Positions 49,852-59,373 of a DNA stretch of 64,000 bases are shown here, piece by piece. The translations under genes and the position numbers were made by a program. A model generated the notes under the pieces. The model was not told the origin of the DNA and ran no database searches. It saw only the letters and a program-made list of their open reading frames with translations. This DNA is from JAJDXO01 sp965221855. GTDB lineage: Bacteria > Pseudomonadota > Alphaproteobacteria > Rhodospirillales > UBA2165. Positions within the stretch are counted from its first letter, which is position 1, and each line of letters begins with the position of its first letter. The stretch spans positions 1-64,000 of the forward strand of contig CBDCSV010000008.1 of NCBI GenBank assembly GCA_965221855.1, written 5' to 3'.

Positions 49852-51069
49852 ATGCAAGCTGTCACCATGCGCCGTGCGATCATCATCACTTTGCTGGCCA
49901 GCCTCGTCCTGGCGCTGTCCATGGGGATGCGCCAGAGCTTCGGCTTGTTCCAGCAGCCCATCGCCGAGACCTTCGGCATCGGGCTCACGGCATTTTCCAT
50001 CTCGCTCGCCATCCAGAATCTGCTGTGGGGGCTGTCACAGCCGGTGGTCGGCGCCATCGCCGACAAATACGGTTCCGGCCGGGTCATCGGCGTGACTGCG
50101 GCGGCTCAGGTGCTGGGGCTGTTCATGCTCGCCAATGCCGACAGCATCTGGGAGCTCCATCTCTCCACAGGCATCATCATCGGCGTCGCCGGCGCCGGCA
50201 CCACGTGGGCAGTGCTGCTGTCGGTGGTGGCGCGCAACGTGCCCGAGCACCGGCGGAGCCTGTTTTTCGGTTTGGCCTCGTCGGCCGGGACCGGCGGCCA
50301 GATCGTCATCGCGCCGATCAATCAGTTGACCATCAACGCCTTCGGCTGGGTCGACGCCATCGTGATCCTCGCGTTGATGCTGGTGGTGATCATCCCGCTG
50401 GCGTTCGCCCTGAAGGGCCGGACGGCGGACCATTCGGCGGGCCGGCAGGCGGCGGAGACCTTGGGCGCCGCGCTCAACAAGGCGCGCAAGCATTCGGGCT
50501 ATCTCTATCTGACGGCCGGGTTCTATGTCTGCGGTTTCCACGTGATGTTCATCATGGGGCACTTCCCCAATTTCATCCGAACCGCGGGGCTGCCCGATTG
50601 GCTGCCGGGCGTGGCGATCGCCGTCATCGGGCTCACCAACCTCGTGGGCACGCTGCTATTCGGCTGGCTGGGCGACAAATATTCCAAGAAGTACCTGTTG
50701 AGCACGCTCTACTTCCTGCGGGCGGTGGTATTCGCGGGCTTCCTGCTGGTGCCCCTGTCGGCGACGTCGGTGCTGGCGTTCTCGTTCATGCTCGGGTTTC
50801 TGTGGCTGGCGACGGTGCCGCTGACCAACGCATTGGTCGGCCAGATTTTCGGGCTCAGGTACCTCGCGACGCTCGCCGGCATCGTCTTCGCCAGCCACCA
50901 GTTGGGCTCGTTCACCTCCCTGTGGCTCGGCGGCTTCCTGTTCGACACAAGGGGCGACTACGACCTGATCTGGCAGCTGTCGATCCTGCTAGGGCTGCTG
51001 TCGGCGGTGCTTCACCTGCCGATCAAGGACAAGCCGGTCGAGCCCGAGCCGGCCCCGGCCACTTCATGA
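49852..51069 (+). CDS. MFS transporter, paralogue of the preceding gene
   Basis: A 405-residue transporter with the same layout (SMGMRQSFGLFQQPIAETFGIG, GAIADKYGSGRVIGVT, LRYLATLAGIVFASHQLGSFTSLWLGG). It begins 8 bases after the stop of its neighbour, so the pair is an operon that arose by tandem duplication. No substrate can be assigned. Confidence 0.9.
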   Translation: MQAVTMRRAIIITLLASLVLALSMGMRQSFGLFQQPIAETFGIGLTAFSISLAIQNLLWGLSQPVVGAIADKYGSGRVIGVTAAAQVLGLFMLANADSIWELHLSTGIIIGVAGAGTTWAVLLSVVARNVPEHRRSLFFGLASSAGTGGQIVIAPINQLTINAFGWVDAIVILALMLVVIIPLAFALKGRTADHSAGRQAAETLGAALNKARKHSGYLYLTAGFYVCGFHVMFIMGHFPNFIRTAGLPDWLPGVAIAVIGLTNLVGTLLFGWLGDKYSKKYLLSTLYFLRAVVFAGFLLVPLSATSVLAFSFMLGFLWLATVPLTNALVGQIFGLRYLATLAGIVFASHQLGSFTSLWLGGFLFDTRGDYDLIWQLSILLGLLSAVLHLPIKDKPVEPEPAPATS

Positions 51070-51175
51070 ACGCCGATTAATTCCACCCCTCCCGGCGGCC
51101 TGTGACCGTTGGGCCAACCGCAAGCTCCATGCCGCCCCTGGAATCCGAATTTCGCCCAATTTTGTGCTGTCAACG

Positions 51176-51193
51176 ATACGAAACGTACCGTAT
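51176..51193 (+). promoter_or_regulatory. Candidate TetR-type operator
   Basis: ATACGAAACGTACCGTAT has inverted arms ATACG/CGTAT with a central ACGT. It lies 26 bases before the start of a TetR-domain protein and is a likely autoregulatory site. Confidence 0.55.
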
Positions 51194-51219
51194 TGTTAAT
51201 GCAAGAAGGAGCACGGAAC

Positions 51220-52281
51220 ATGGCGCGGACACGATCCCCGGAGAAAAGGGAGGCCATCCTCGACGCGGTGGCGCCGCTCGTGGAATCCGAGGGCTACAAC
51301 AAGACTCGGATCGAGCACGTCGCCGTGGCCGCCGGCGTGGGCAAGCAAACCATCTACCGCTGGTGGCCGACCAAGCCTGACCTGATGGCCGAGGCCTACA
51401 CCCGCATGGTGCCGAGCCACGAATTGGCCTCGGGGGCCGAGGACCCGCGCGATGCCCTGACCGAAATCCTCCGAAACTCGTTTCGCATCTTCCGCAGGAC
51501 CCCGGCGCCCCGAATTCTCGCCGGCCTGATCGCCGACGCCCAATCGGAACCGGCCGCCGCCGAGGCGCTTTACAACAATCTGCTGGTCGGCCGGCGGGGC
51601 GTGATCACCGCACCGTTCCGCCGCGGGGTCGAAAGCGGCGTGCTTCCGGAAGATTTCGATATGGAGGCCGCCGCCGATCAGCTGGTCGCCGCGGTCTGGT
51701 ACAAGCTGCTCACCGACCCGCAGGCCCTGACCGACGCCTTCGCCCGGCAGGTGGTCGATCGGATCCTGCCCCGGGACACCAAGGGCAAGTTGGTCATGCG
51801 GGACTATTTCCCGGGCGCGCTGGGCGAGGTGTGCGCCTTGCAATCCCGTTACTACGCCGAAGGCTGGGGGTTCGGGCGCGCCTTCGAGCTGGACCGGGCG
51901 GAGGAGATGGCCGAGTTCCTCGGCCGTTTCGATCACCAACGGGATCTCTTCAAGCTGGTTTGCCGTGATGGCCGGGTGGTCGCGGCCATCGCCGTCGACG
52001 GCGGCGCCGAGGAGGTAACCGGCGGCGGCTCCCTCCTCAGATGGTTCATCGTCGACGGGGCGGAACGGGGCAACGGCATCGGCCGCCAACTTCTTTCCAT
52101 TGCCGTCGAACACGCCCGGGCCCGGGCCTACCGATCCATCGCATTGCACACGTTCGACGGCCTCGAGACTGCGCGGTACCTGTACGAAGAGGCCGGGTTC
52201 AAGCTGGCCGATGAAGAGATGAGCGACAGGTGGGGCGCGGTGACCCTGCAGCAGGTCTTCGTACTGGATTTAACCGAATAG
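51220..52281 (+). CDS. TetR-family regulator fused to a GNAT acetyltransferase
   Basis: A 353-residue protein. Residues 1-60 form a TetR helix-turn-helix (EAILDAVAPLVESEGYNKTR, IEHVAVAAGVGKQTIYRWWPTK), followed by a TetR_C-type ligand domain to about 185. From about 192 there is a GNAT domain with motif A ERGNGIGRQLL (282-292), preceded by a segment (DYFPGALGEVCALQSRYYAEGWGF) like the acetyltransferase half of MarR-GNAT fusions. AAGGAG precedes ATG 51220. It may sense a metabolite and acetylate it or a protein. It lies downstream of two MFS transporters. Confidence 0.88.
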   Translation: MARTRSPEKREAILDAVAPLVESEGYNKTRIEHVAVAAGVGKQTIYRWWPTKPDLMAEAYTRMVPSHELASGAEDPRDALTEILRNSFRIFRRTPAPRILAGLIADAQSEPAAAEALYNNLLVGRRGVITAPFRRGVESGVLPEDFDMEAAADQLVAAVWYKLLTDPQALTDAFARQVVDRILPRDTKGKLVMRDYFPGALGEVCALQSRYYAEGWGFGRAFELDRAEEMAEFLGRFDHQRDLFKLVCRDGRVVAAIAVDGGAEEVTGGGSLLRWFIVDGAERGNGIGRQLLSIAVEHARARAYRSIALHTFDGLETARYLYEEAGFKLADEEMSDRWGAVTLQQVFVLDLTE

Positions 52282-52348
52282 CGCCTCCAAGCGCCGCCTT
52301 CGAGCCCCATCCGGGCCGGCGTTTGAACTGAGATTTGCCGGGACCCGG

Positions 52349-54022
52349 CTAGGCCGGCGTTTCAAGGAAACCGATCGTCCGGGGATCGGCGATGGCATAG
52401 ACGCAAACCGCGCCGTCCCGGCCCCGGACCGATGTTTCCCGCGGCGTCAAGGCGCGGAGGTCCGCGCCGGCGATTTTGGCCGCCTCCTCCGACAGCACCA
52501 GAAAGCACCCGAACTCCTTGGAGAGGGATTCAAGCCGCGCGGACGTGTTGATGGTATCGCCGATGGCCGAGAAATTCTGCGCCGTCGGCGGGCCCATGGT
52601 GCCGACGATCGCCTCGCCGGCATGAATGCCGATCCCCATCCGGAGCGGTTCCTTGACCTCGCGGGCCAATCGCTGGTTGAGTTGGTCCAGGCGCTCGGCC
52701 ATGGAGGCCGCGCCGCGGATGGCGTTTCGGCACCCTTCCTCGATAGTTCCCTCGATTCCATAAAGCGCCATTAGCCCGTCGCCGGCAAACTGGGCGTAGT
52801 GCCCATCGGTCTCGCTGAGGGCCGACGACATTTCGGCGAAAAACTGGTTGAGAATGAACAGGACGTCGTAGGGCAGTTTCTCCTCCCCAAGCTTCGTCGA
52901 GCCGCGAAGGTCGATGAACATGGAGGCGACCTCCTGTTCCCGTCCCTGGATTCCGCCCCGCGCATTGGCCTGGGCGGCGGTCGCCGTCGGCGGCAGCAGA
53001 GGGGTGATGGAAAGGTCTTCGCGAGGCCGGCACTGACAGGCCAGCCGCACTTCGGGTTCGAGACCGACCCGCGTCAGGGCCTTCTCCTCGACCTCTCCAG
53101 GGGCGTCCAGATGTCCGACCGCGTCGCCCACATGGACCCGGCAGGTGGTGCACCGGCCCCGGCCGCCGCACACCGCGGCATGTTCGACCCCCGCTTCGCG
53201 GAGGCTGTCGAGAATGGTGGTGCCGACGGGGGCGGTGATCATGTCACCGCCGGGCAGCGTGATCCGGTAGGTGCCGTGCCGGTTCCGGTACCACCGGCGG
53301 CCCAGCCGGCCCAGCAGCACGAAGCCGAGAATTGCCGCGAACACATACCAGCCGTTGGGCTCGATGCGGGTGAGGTCGGCGACCATGTTGGGATCGGATT
53401 CGATGATCGGCTTGAAGACCCGGTTCAGGAAGTCCGGATCGCGATCGGCAATGCCCTGCAGATCCTGACCGACGTTGGCGAAACCGAGGAATGACAGAAT
53501 GGGTATCGCGACCGCGGCGCCGTAGATGACCGGCAGCCACGCACGGTACCAGGTCCGGATTCGCAGCCAGAAGTGGATGCCGACGCAGAAGTGGCCCCAA
53601 ACCACGAACAGGAGCGCCGTCTGCTGGGCGCCGCGGACCGGATCGGCGACCCAGAGCGCCGAAATCACATATTCATAGCTCGGGTCGAAGTCGAGCATCC
53701 GGCCGGCCATGACGGTGCCGGCGATGTGGGCGAGGATGAGCGGGAAGATCAAAATGCCGAGGGCCAACTGCGCGCCTTCCCAAAACGGCATGCGGAGCGT
53801 CGACCGGCGATAAAGCGAGGTGAGGCTGAGGACGAAGTGCGCCAACAGCGCGAGCAGCAGGACCAGCACGCCGGGGGGCTGCCCGAAGACCGGCTGCATG
53901 AATTTGCGCATGGCCTCCATGGTCTCCATGGAGATCAGGCCCAGCGCATGGTTGATCAGGTGCAGAACCACGAAAACGCCGACGAGCAGTCCGGAATAGG
54001 TCCTGATGCGCCGTTCCCACAT
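52349..54022 (-). CDS. Membrane-anchored class III cyclase with 2Fe-2S ferredoxin domain
   Basis: A 557-residue protein. Six or so N-terminal helices resemble a succinate-dehydrogenase-type dihaem cytochrome b (histidines in LHLINHALG, LILAHIAG, WGHFCVGIHF). A further helix (about 225-245) follows, then a ferredoxin domain (cysteines in VCGGRGRCTTCRV and LACQC), then a class III nucleotidyl cyclase (metal Asp in SMFIDLRGST and FAGDGLMALYG). The layout resembles the quinone-responsive adenylate cyclase CyaC of Sinorhizobium meliloti, so redox-gated cAMP synthesis is likely. Confidence 0.9.
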   Translation of the reverse strand: MWERRIRTYSGLLVGVFVVLHLINHALGLISMETMEAMRKFMQPVFGQPPGVLVLLLALLAHFVLSLTSLYRRSTLRMPFWEGAQLALGILIFPLILAHIAGTVMAGRMLDFDPSYEYVISALWVADPVRGAQQTALLFVVWGHFCVGIHFWLRIRTWYRAWLPVIYGAAVAIPILSFLGFANVGQDLQGIADRDPDFLNRVFKPIIESDPNMVADLTRIEPNGWYVFAAILGFVLLGRLGRRWYRNRHGTYRITLPGGDMITAPVGTTILDSLREAGVEHAAVCGGRGRCTTCRVHVGDAVGHLDAPGEVEEKALTRVGLEPEVRLACQCRPREDLSITPLLPPTATAAQANARGGIQGREQEVASMFIDLRGSTKLGEEKLPYDVLFILNQFFAEMSSALSETDGHYAQFAGDGLMALYGIEGTIEEGCRNAIRGAASMAERLDQLNQRLAREVKEPLRMGIGIHAGEAIVGTMGPPTAQNFSAIGDTINTSARLESLSKEFGCFLVLSEEAAKIAGADLRALTPRETSVRGRDGAVCVYAIADPRTIGFLETPA

Positions 54023-54091
54023 GTGCTCGACCGTCCTTCGTTGCCGGGTATCCTCTCAACCTATCATATGGGGCGAGGGAGGGAATCCCGG

Positions 54092-55336
54092 TTAAAACCG
54101 TACCGATTCGTGCCTGAGGAACAGAACGCCTGCCCCGTTCAATTCCTCATGAGCCACCGTGAACATGGCGATGAAGGTTTCCCAATCCAGATCGGGATCG
54201 CTTTCGCTCAGGCGTTGGTGAATCGTGCCGAGGGTCCGGGTTCCGTCCATCAGGCGGATCATTTCCCCGGCTCCCGGCGGAAGGGTGCGCTGGATGGCCG
54301 CGCCCGCGACATTGACCGTGATGGATTTGCCGGCCGCGACGGTCTCGGCGAGCGCCCGCGCCCCCACCTGATAGAGAACGGGAACCATATCCGCCGCCGG
54401 CCGGGCGACGGCGGTTTCGGCCCGTGCCCGGGGCACCGCGTAGAAGACATGAGTCTTCCGGGTGCCGCCGAGGAGCTCGGCCAGCGCCGCCCGCTGCGCC
54501 CGGCCGAGTTCATCGATCCGGTCGAGGGTCTCGCCGTCGTCGAAATAGATGGACGGGTCGTATTCGACGGGTTTGATGAGTCCGGTGATGGCGAGGCCCG
54601 CGCTCCCGGCCAGTTCGAACAGTGCCGGCACCCGGTAGGCCCGGTCCCGGGCATTGAGGAGCAGATCATGGAGTTCGGCATCGCCCCGCTGGTGATCGCC
54701 GACCACCGGATTGGTGCGGAACCGGTTGCCGGGCGGCAGGCGGGCGAGCAGGTGCCGGGCGTACCTCACCCGGTCGGCGGGCGTTCCGTGCGGCTTCAGC
54801 GTCTTCAGCGCCTCCTGAAGATCGTAAACCCCGGTACGGCCCAGCTCGCCGTAGACCATGACGCCGATGCCGCCCGCCGGCGAGAGGACGGAGGCGAGCG
54901 CGTTCAGTCCCGCTTGCGGATCGTCCAGATGATGGAGTACGCCGCAGCAGTCCACGTAGTCGAACGGCTCCCATCCCTGATCCGCCACGTCCAACAGGGA
55001 CAAGGTGTGGAACGCGATATTGGCGAGGCCGCGCGCCGCCGCCCGGGCCTCGGCGATTTCCCGGGCTGCGCGGGACACGTCGACATAAGTGATCCCGGCG
55101 GGGCTGCCCGCATCGGCCAGCTGTTGGGCGAGGGCAATCGTGCCGTCACCGGTGCCGCCGCCGGCGACCAGCACCTTGAGGGGTCCGCCGACATCGAGCC
55201 GCCCGCCGAACGCATGGTGATTGACCTCGAGAAGGTTGCCGGGCGAGCCGATGAGCGCCGGGCCCGTCTCGTCCGCCGGATCGCGGCTCGGGTAGGGATA
55301 GGCGTCGTATTGGGCGCGAACGTCGTCGTCGGACAT
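54092..55336 (-). CDS. Class I SAM-dependent methyltransferase with C-terminal extension
   Basis: A 414-residue protein. The N-terminus VRAQYDAYPYPSRDP and the SAM-binding LKVLVAGGGTGDGTIALAQQLA, followed by YVDVSRAAREIAEARAAARG and DYVDCCGVLHHLDDPQAGL, define a methyltransferase. The last 150 residues form a separate domain of unknown role (KSITVNVAGAAIQRTLPPGAGEMIRLMDGTRTLGTI) that looks like a cupin-free regulatory tail. Substrate unknown. Confidence 0.87.
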   Translation of the reverse strand: MSDDDVRAQYDAYPYPSRDPADETGPALIGSPGNLLEVNHHAFGGRLDVGGPLKVLVAGGGTGDGTIALAQQLADAGSPAGITYVDVSRAAREIAEARAAARGLANIAFHTLSLLDVADQGWEPFDYVDCCGVLHHLDDPQAGLNALASVLSPAGGIGVMVYGELGRTGVYDLQEALKTLKPHGTPADRVRYARHLLARLPPGNRFRTNPVVGDHQRGDAELHDLLLNARDRAYRVPALFELAGSAGLAITGLIKPVEYDPSIYFDDGETLDRIDELGRAQRAALAELLGGTRKTHVFYAVPRARAETAVARPAADMVPVLYQVGARALAETVAAGKSITVNVAGAAIQRTLPPGAGEMIRLMDGTRTLGTIHQRLSESDPDLDWETFIAMFTVAHEELNGAGVLFLRHESVRF

Positions 55337-55414
55337 AGGGTGAGGCGTTCCGGCCGTGCCGTGCTATTTAGTCGGAGGTCCAACCTATCGGGCGGCATGA
55401 GTTAAGGAAAGTGC

Positions 55415-55987
55415 ATGCGCGGCTATTTCGGAATCGGCGTCGAGGGTATTTCCAAGGCGATGAATGTGGGCGGTTTGTTCCGCACCGCCCATGCCTTCGG
55501 GGCATCGTTCGTGTTCACCGTCGGCGCGGTCTATCAGCGCCGTGACGGCGGACGGGCCGATACATCGGACGCGCCGGGCCACGTACCGTTCTACAGCTTT
55601 CCGGATACCTCGTCGCTGCTGCTGCCTCAGGGGTGCGATCTGGTGGGCGTGGAGCTGCTGGACGAGGCGGCGGAGCTGCCCAGCTTCCGTCATCCCCGCC
55701 AGGCGGCCTACATTCTGGGACCGGAGCGGGGCGAGCTGTCCGGCGGCATCCTCGAGCGCTGCGCCTATACGGTCAAAATCCCGACCGGCTTCTGCGTCAA
55801 CGTGGGCGTCGCCGGGGCCATCCTGATGTACGACCGCCAGATCAATCTCGGCCGTTTCCCGGCCCGGCCGTTGACGCCGGGCGGGCCCGTCGAAGATCTC
55901 CCCGAGCACGTCCATGGCGATCCGGTCCTCCGGACCCGGATGGAAGCGTACCGGGATACGCCTCCGGCGTACGAGGAAGAGGACTAG
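55415..55987 (+). CDS. SpoU/TrmH-family RNA 2'-O-methyltransferase
   Basis: A 190-residue SPOUT methylase: motif 1 AMNVGGLFRTAHAFGA, motif 2 AAYILGPERGELSGG, motif 3 VKIPTGFCVNVGVAGAILMYDR, the trefoil-knot SAM site. It methylates a ribose in tRNA or rRNA; the exact target cannot be read from sequence. AAGGAAA precedes the ATG. Its stop overlaps the convergent asparaginase stop by 3 bases. Confidence 0.9.
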   Translation: MRGYFGIGVEGISKAMNVGGLFRTAHAFGASFVFTVGAVYQRRDGGRADTSDAPGHVPFYSFPDTSSLLLPQGCDLVGVELLDEAAELPSFRHPRQAAYILGPERGELSGGILERCAYTVKIPTGFCVNVGVAGAILMYDRQINLGRFPARPLTPGGPVEDLPEHVHGDPVLRTRMEAYRDTPPAYEEED

Positions 55988-57027
55988 CCCGCATTTCCCG
56001 CCAGGGCCGCTAGTCCATCCTTGAGCTCTTCCGACGGCCGCACCTCGCCGACCCGGTTGCCGAGCGTATTCAGCACGGGCGCCGCGAGCCACGGCGCGAG
56101 GGCGTTGCGGGCGTTTCGGTCGAGCACGCCGATCCCATCCAGGATATTGGCCATCACCACGTCCGCCGCGCGCCGTCCGCCGTCGTCGATCTTGACGGCG
56201 ATACCGATGCCCCTGGCGGGAACGATGCCTGCGGAAACCCCCTCGGCGCCCACCTTGGTGACGAAAGCGCCGTTGCCGGCGGTGATGGCGACCGTATCGA
56301 ACTCGCCCCGGCCGCGAACCAGTTCGGGCTCGGCGGCCATGGCGGCGATGATCCGTTTCGCCGCCTCGCCGTGATCGGGTTTCAGGCCGCCCGGGTCGGC
56401 CATCCGGGCGCAGGCGCGGGCCAGGCCCGCGATGGGCATGGGGAGTGTCGGAATGCCGCAGCCGTCCGCCGCCGGCTCGACACCGCCGAGGTCGAAGTCC
56501 GACAGATCCGACAGGAGATTCCGGATCGTCCGCTGCTCCTGGCCCGTGGCGTCCGCGTAGGCCGAGGCGGGCAGACCCACATGCCGGGAGGTGGTGAGAA
56601 TGCCCGCATGTTTGCCCGAACAGTTGTTGTGGGCGCGGGTGGGTTTCCCGCCCGCCTTGATCAGGGCGGCGGCTTCCTCCTTGTCGCCGGGCTCGACGGC
56701 GCCGCAAACCAGATCGGCTTCCGAGAGGCCGAGCCTGGAAAGCCAATCCCGGACCAGGGCCACATGCCGCCGGCCGGCCATGTGGGAGGCCGCCGAAATG
56801 GCGATTTCCTCGTTGCCGAGGTTGAACGCGTCCACCGCGCCCGAAGCGACGAAGGGAATGGCCTGCAGCGGCTTGACGGCCGAGCGCGGATAGTGGGGCG
56901 CCTCCACGTCGCCCCAGGCTGCGATCATCTCGCCACGGGCGTCGACCACCGCCGCCGTCCCCCGGTGCAGGCTTTCGGCCACCGAGCCGCGCGTTACTTC
57001 GGCAAGAACAGGATTGGCTGTGCGCAT
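55984..57027 (-). CDS. L-asparaginase, rhizobial type II family
   Basis: A 347-residue asparaginase of the Rhizobium etli type (asparaginase II family, unrelated to the E. coli enzymes), hydrolysing asparagine to aspartate and ammonia. Signature blocks are TRGSVAESLHRG, YPRSAVKPLQAIPFV, AHNNCSGKHAGILT and ADGCGIPTLPMPI, including the catalytic serine/lysine SGK. Confidence 0.92.
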   Translation of the reverse strand: MRTANPVLAEVTRGSVAESLHRGTAAVVDARGEMIAAWGDVEAPHYPRSAVKPLQAIPFVASGAVDAFNLGNEEIAISAASHMAGRRHVALVRDWLSRLGLSEADLVCGAVEPGDKEEAAALIKAGGKPTRAHNNCSGKHAGILTTSRHVGLPASAYADATGQEQRTIRNLLSDLSDFDLGGVEPAADGCGIPTLPMPIAGLARACARMADPGGLKPDHGEAAKRIIAAMAAEPELVRGRGEFDTVAITAGNGAFVTKVGAEGVSAGIVPARGIGIAVKIDDGGRRAADVVMANILDGIGVLDRNARNALAPWLAAPVLNTLGNRVGEVRPSEELKDGLAALAGNAG

Positions 57028-57093
57028 GAAGCCGTTTTGGCATTCGGCCCACCCCTTGGCAAGCCAACGAACCAGCGGTATCTATGGGCCGTT

Positions 57094-57612
57094 ATGGCAA
57101 GACATGCGCTACTTGGCGGTTTGCTGGCCGCCGCGGTGACGGCGGCGGGCCCGGCGGCCGCTCAAAGCCCGAAGGTCCTCGGCAACTTCTCCGATTGGAC
57201 GGCGTTCACCGACGGGTCGGGCCGGTCCAAGGTCTGCTATATCGCCAGCCAGCCGAAGAAAGAGCAGGGCAAGTACACCCGGCGCGGCGACACGTTCATC
57301 CTGGTCACCCACCGGCCGTCCGAGCGGACCCGGGATACGGTGGAAATCCGCGCCGGCTATACCTACAAAAAGAATTCCGACGTGACGCTCTCCATCGATG
57401 GCCGGGCGTTCAAACTGTTTACCAATGCCGGCAGCGCCTGGGCCCGGGACCAGAAGACCGATACGGCGCTCGCCAACGCCATGCGCCGGGGCGATACCAT
57501 GGTGATCCGCGGCACGTCGTCCCGCGGGACCCGCACCACCGACACCTATTCCTTGAAAGGCTTCACCGCCGCCCACCGGGCCATCGGCAAAGCGTGCGGC
57601 CTGACCTCCTGA
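57094..57612 (+). CDS. Invasion-associated locus B (IalB)-family secreted protein
   Basis: A 172-residue periplasmic protein with a signal peptide (MARHALLGGLLAAAVTAAGPAAAQ). The family core reads DWTAFTDGSGRSKVCYIASQPKK and later ALANAMRRGDTMVIRGTSSRGTRTTDTYSLKGFTAAHRAIGKAC. It was named for a Bartonella invasion factor but is common in free-living alphaproteobacteria with unknown role. Start 57094 gives the signal peptide; the open frame upstream lies over ansA and is rejected. The last base of its stop is the first base of rlmN. Confidence 0.9.
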   Translation: MARHALLGGLLAAAVTAAGPAAAQSPKVLGNFSDWTAFTDGSGRSKVCYIASQPKKEQGKYTRRGDTFILVTHRPSERTRDTVEIRAGYTYKKNSDVTLSIDGRAFKLFTNAGSAWARDQKTDTALANAMRRGDTMVIRGTSSRGTRTTDTYSLKGFTAAHRAIGKACGLTS

Positions 57613-58706
57613 TGTCGGGAAAAACCAACCTCATCGGTCTCGACCGGGACGAGTTGAGCGCCGATCTCGCGGCCATCGGCGAGAAGCCGTTTCGCGCCAA
57701 GCAGCTTTGGCACTGGATCTATCACCGGGGCGTCCGCGACTTTGCCGGCATGACGACGCTGGGCAGGGATTTGCGCCACAAGCTCGCCGAAAACTACGTG
57801 GTCGCGCCGCCCGGGATCATCACCGAGCAGCGCTCGAACGACGGCACCCGCAAATGGCTGGTGCGCACCGAGGACAACAACCGGGTCGAGGCGGTCTACA
57901 TCCCCGAAGAGGACCGGGGCGCCATGTGCATCTCCTCGCAGGTGGGCTGCACCCTGGCCTGCACCTTCTGCCATACGGGCACCCAGAAGCTGGTCCGCAA
58001 CCTGACGGCGGGCGAGATCGTCGGGCAGTTCATGATCGGGCGCGACTCCTACGGCGAATGGCCGTCGCCCAAGGAGGGCCGGATGCTGTCCAACGTCGTC
58101 ATGATGGGGATGGGCGAGCCGTTGTTCAACACCGACAACGTCATCAAGGCGCTGACCATCATCATGGACGGGGACGGGCTCTCGGTGTCCAAGCGGCGGA
58201 TTACGCTCTCGACCTCGGGTGTGGTGCCGGAGATCGGACGCGTGGGGCGGGAGCTCGGCGTCGGACTGGCGATCTCGCTGCACGCGGTCACCGACGAGTT
58301 GCGCGACGTGCTGGTGCCGATCAACAGGAAATACCCGATCAAGGAATTGCTGCGGGCCTGCCGGGATTATCCGGCGGCCTCCAACGCGCGGCGCATCACC
58401 TTCGAGTACGTGATGCTCGACGGGGTGAACGATTCGCTCGCCGAGGCCCGCGAGATGGCGCGGCTCTTGAAGGACATCCCGGCCAAGATCAACCTGATCC
58501 CGTTCAACAAATGGCCGGGCGCCATCTACGACAGCACGCCCGCGCCCAGGATCAGGAAGTTCTCCGAGACCCTGAACGATCTCGGCCTGTCGGCGCCCAT
58601 CCGGGTGCCGCGCGGCCGGGACATCCTCGCCGCCTGTGGCCAGCTCAAATCGGAGAGCGTGCGGGCGCACAGGAAGAAGGTCGCGGATGCCTCGCTTCCC
58701 GCTTAA
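57612..58706 (+). CDS. rlmN: 23S rRNA (A2503-C2) methyltransferase RlmN
   Basis: A 364-residue radical-SAM enzyme methylating A2503 of 23S rRNA and A37 of some tRNAs. The cluster motif is CTLACTFCHTG; MGMGEPLFNTDNV, SISLHAVTDELRDVLVPINRKYPI, NLIPFNKWPG and the C-terminal catalytic cysteine in RDILAACGQL are present. The start ATG overlaps the upstream TGA (TGATG). A degraded copy of its last 85 bases lies at 61935-62020. Confidence 0.95.
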   Translation: MSGKTNLIGLDRDELSADLAAIGEKPFRAKQLWHWIYHRGVRDFAGMTTLGRDLRHKLAENYVVAPPGIITEQRSNDGTRKWLVRTEDNNRVEAVYIPEEDRGAMCISSQVGCTLACTFCHTGTQKLVRNLTAGEIVGQFMIGRDSYGEWPSPKEGRMLSNVVMMGMGEPLFNTDNVIKALTIIMDGDGLSVSKRRITLSTSGVVPEIGRVGRELGVGLAISLHAVTDELRDVLVPINRKYPIKELLRACRDYPAASNARRITFEYVMLDGVNDSLAEAREMARLLKDIPAKINLIPFNKWPGAIYDSTPAPRIRKFSETLNDLGLSAPIRVPRGRDILAACGQLKSESVRAHRKKVADASLPA

Positions 58707-59373
58707 CAGGCCGTTTGTACCTCTCTATTGCGGGTTGCAAATATCCGTTGGGGGCCGGCAATGAAAATTCCGTTGATCGGGACTGTGGGCAAAACCTACA
58801 GAGAAACCCTCCGAGATGCCGCCGTAATTGCCGTATTCGCGGCCATATTTTACGGAATTGCCGTGGCAGTGGTTATGGGTGGCGCAAAGTGGTTGGCACC
58901 ATTTCTCTCGGAGTTTTTGCCCAAGGTTGTCGAAGAACTCAAATTACCGGCGGAGCACGGCAATGTCGGATTTGCCGACCTTCTCCACGTAGATCTGATT
59001 TTCAAGTTCCCATTGCAAATGGCTTTGTTATTGATGGGCACACTACTCGTCCATGGGCTGGCAATTGTCGTCGGGGCATTCGTGACGTCAGCGCTACATC
59101 GGAGACAGCTGCTGTCCCGGAGCGAGAACAATTTTTTCAGTTGTTTGATACCGGCTCGGCGTCATTTGCGGGTTGCTTGGGCGCTAACCAAGGTCGCCGT
59201 ACTGTATGTGGTCTGTAACTTGGTTTACGTGACTGTCATGGACATGTTCCCAACATACGGGGGAGACAATGTTGTCGCGGGAATCGCACTTGGGATAGTC
59301 GAGCTTGTTGTTCACCTCGCCGGTTTCCTTCTTGTTGTCTATGTGGTGTTCCGCTGTTCGTTGGTGCTGCCGG

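Noticed and set aside
56371..57093. N-terminal extension of the IalB-like protein
   Set aside because: It lies over the asparaginase gene and would hide the signal peptide that starts at 57094.
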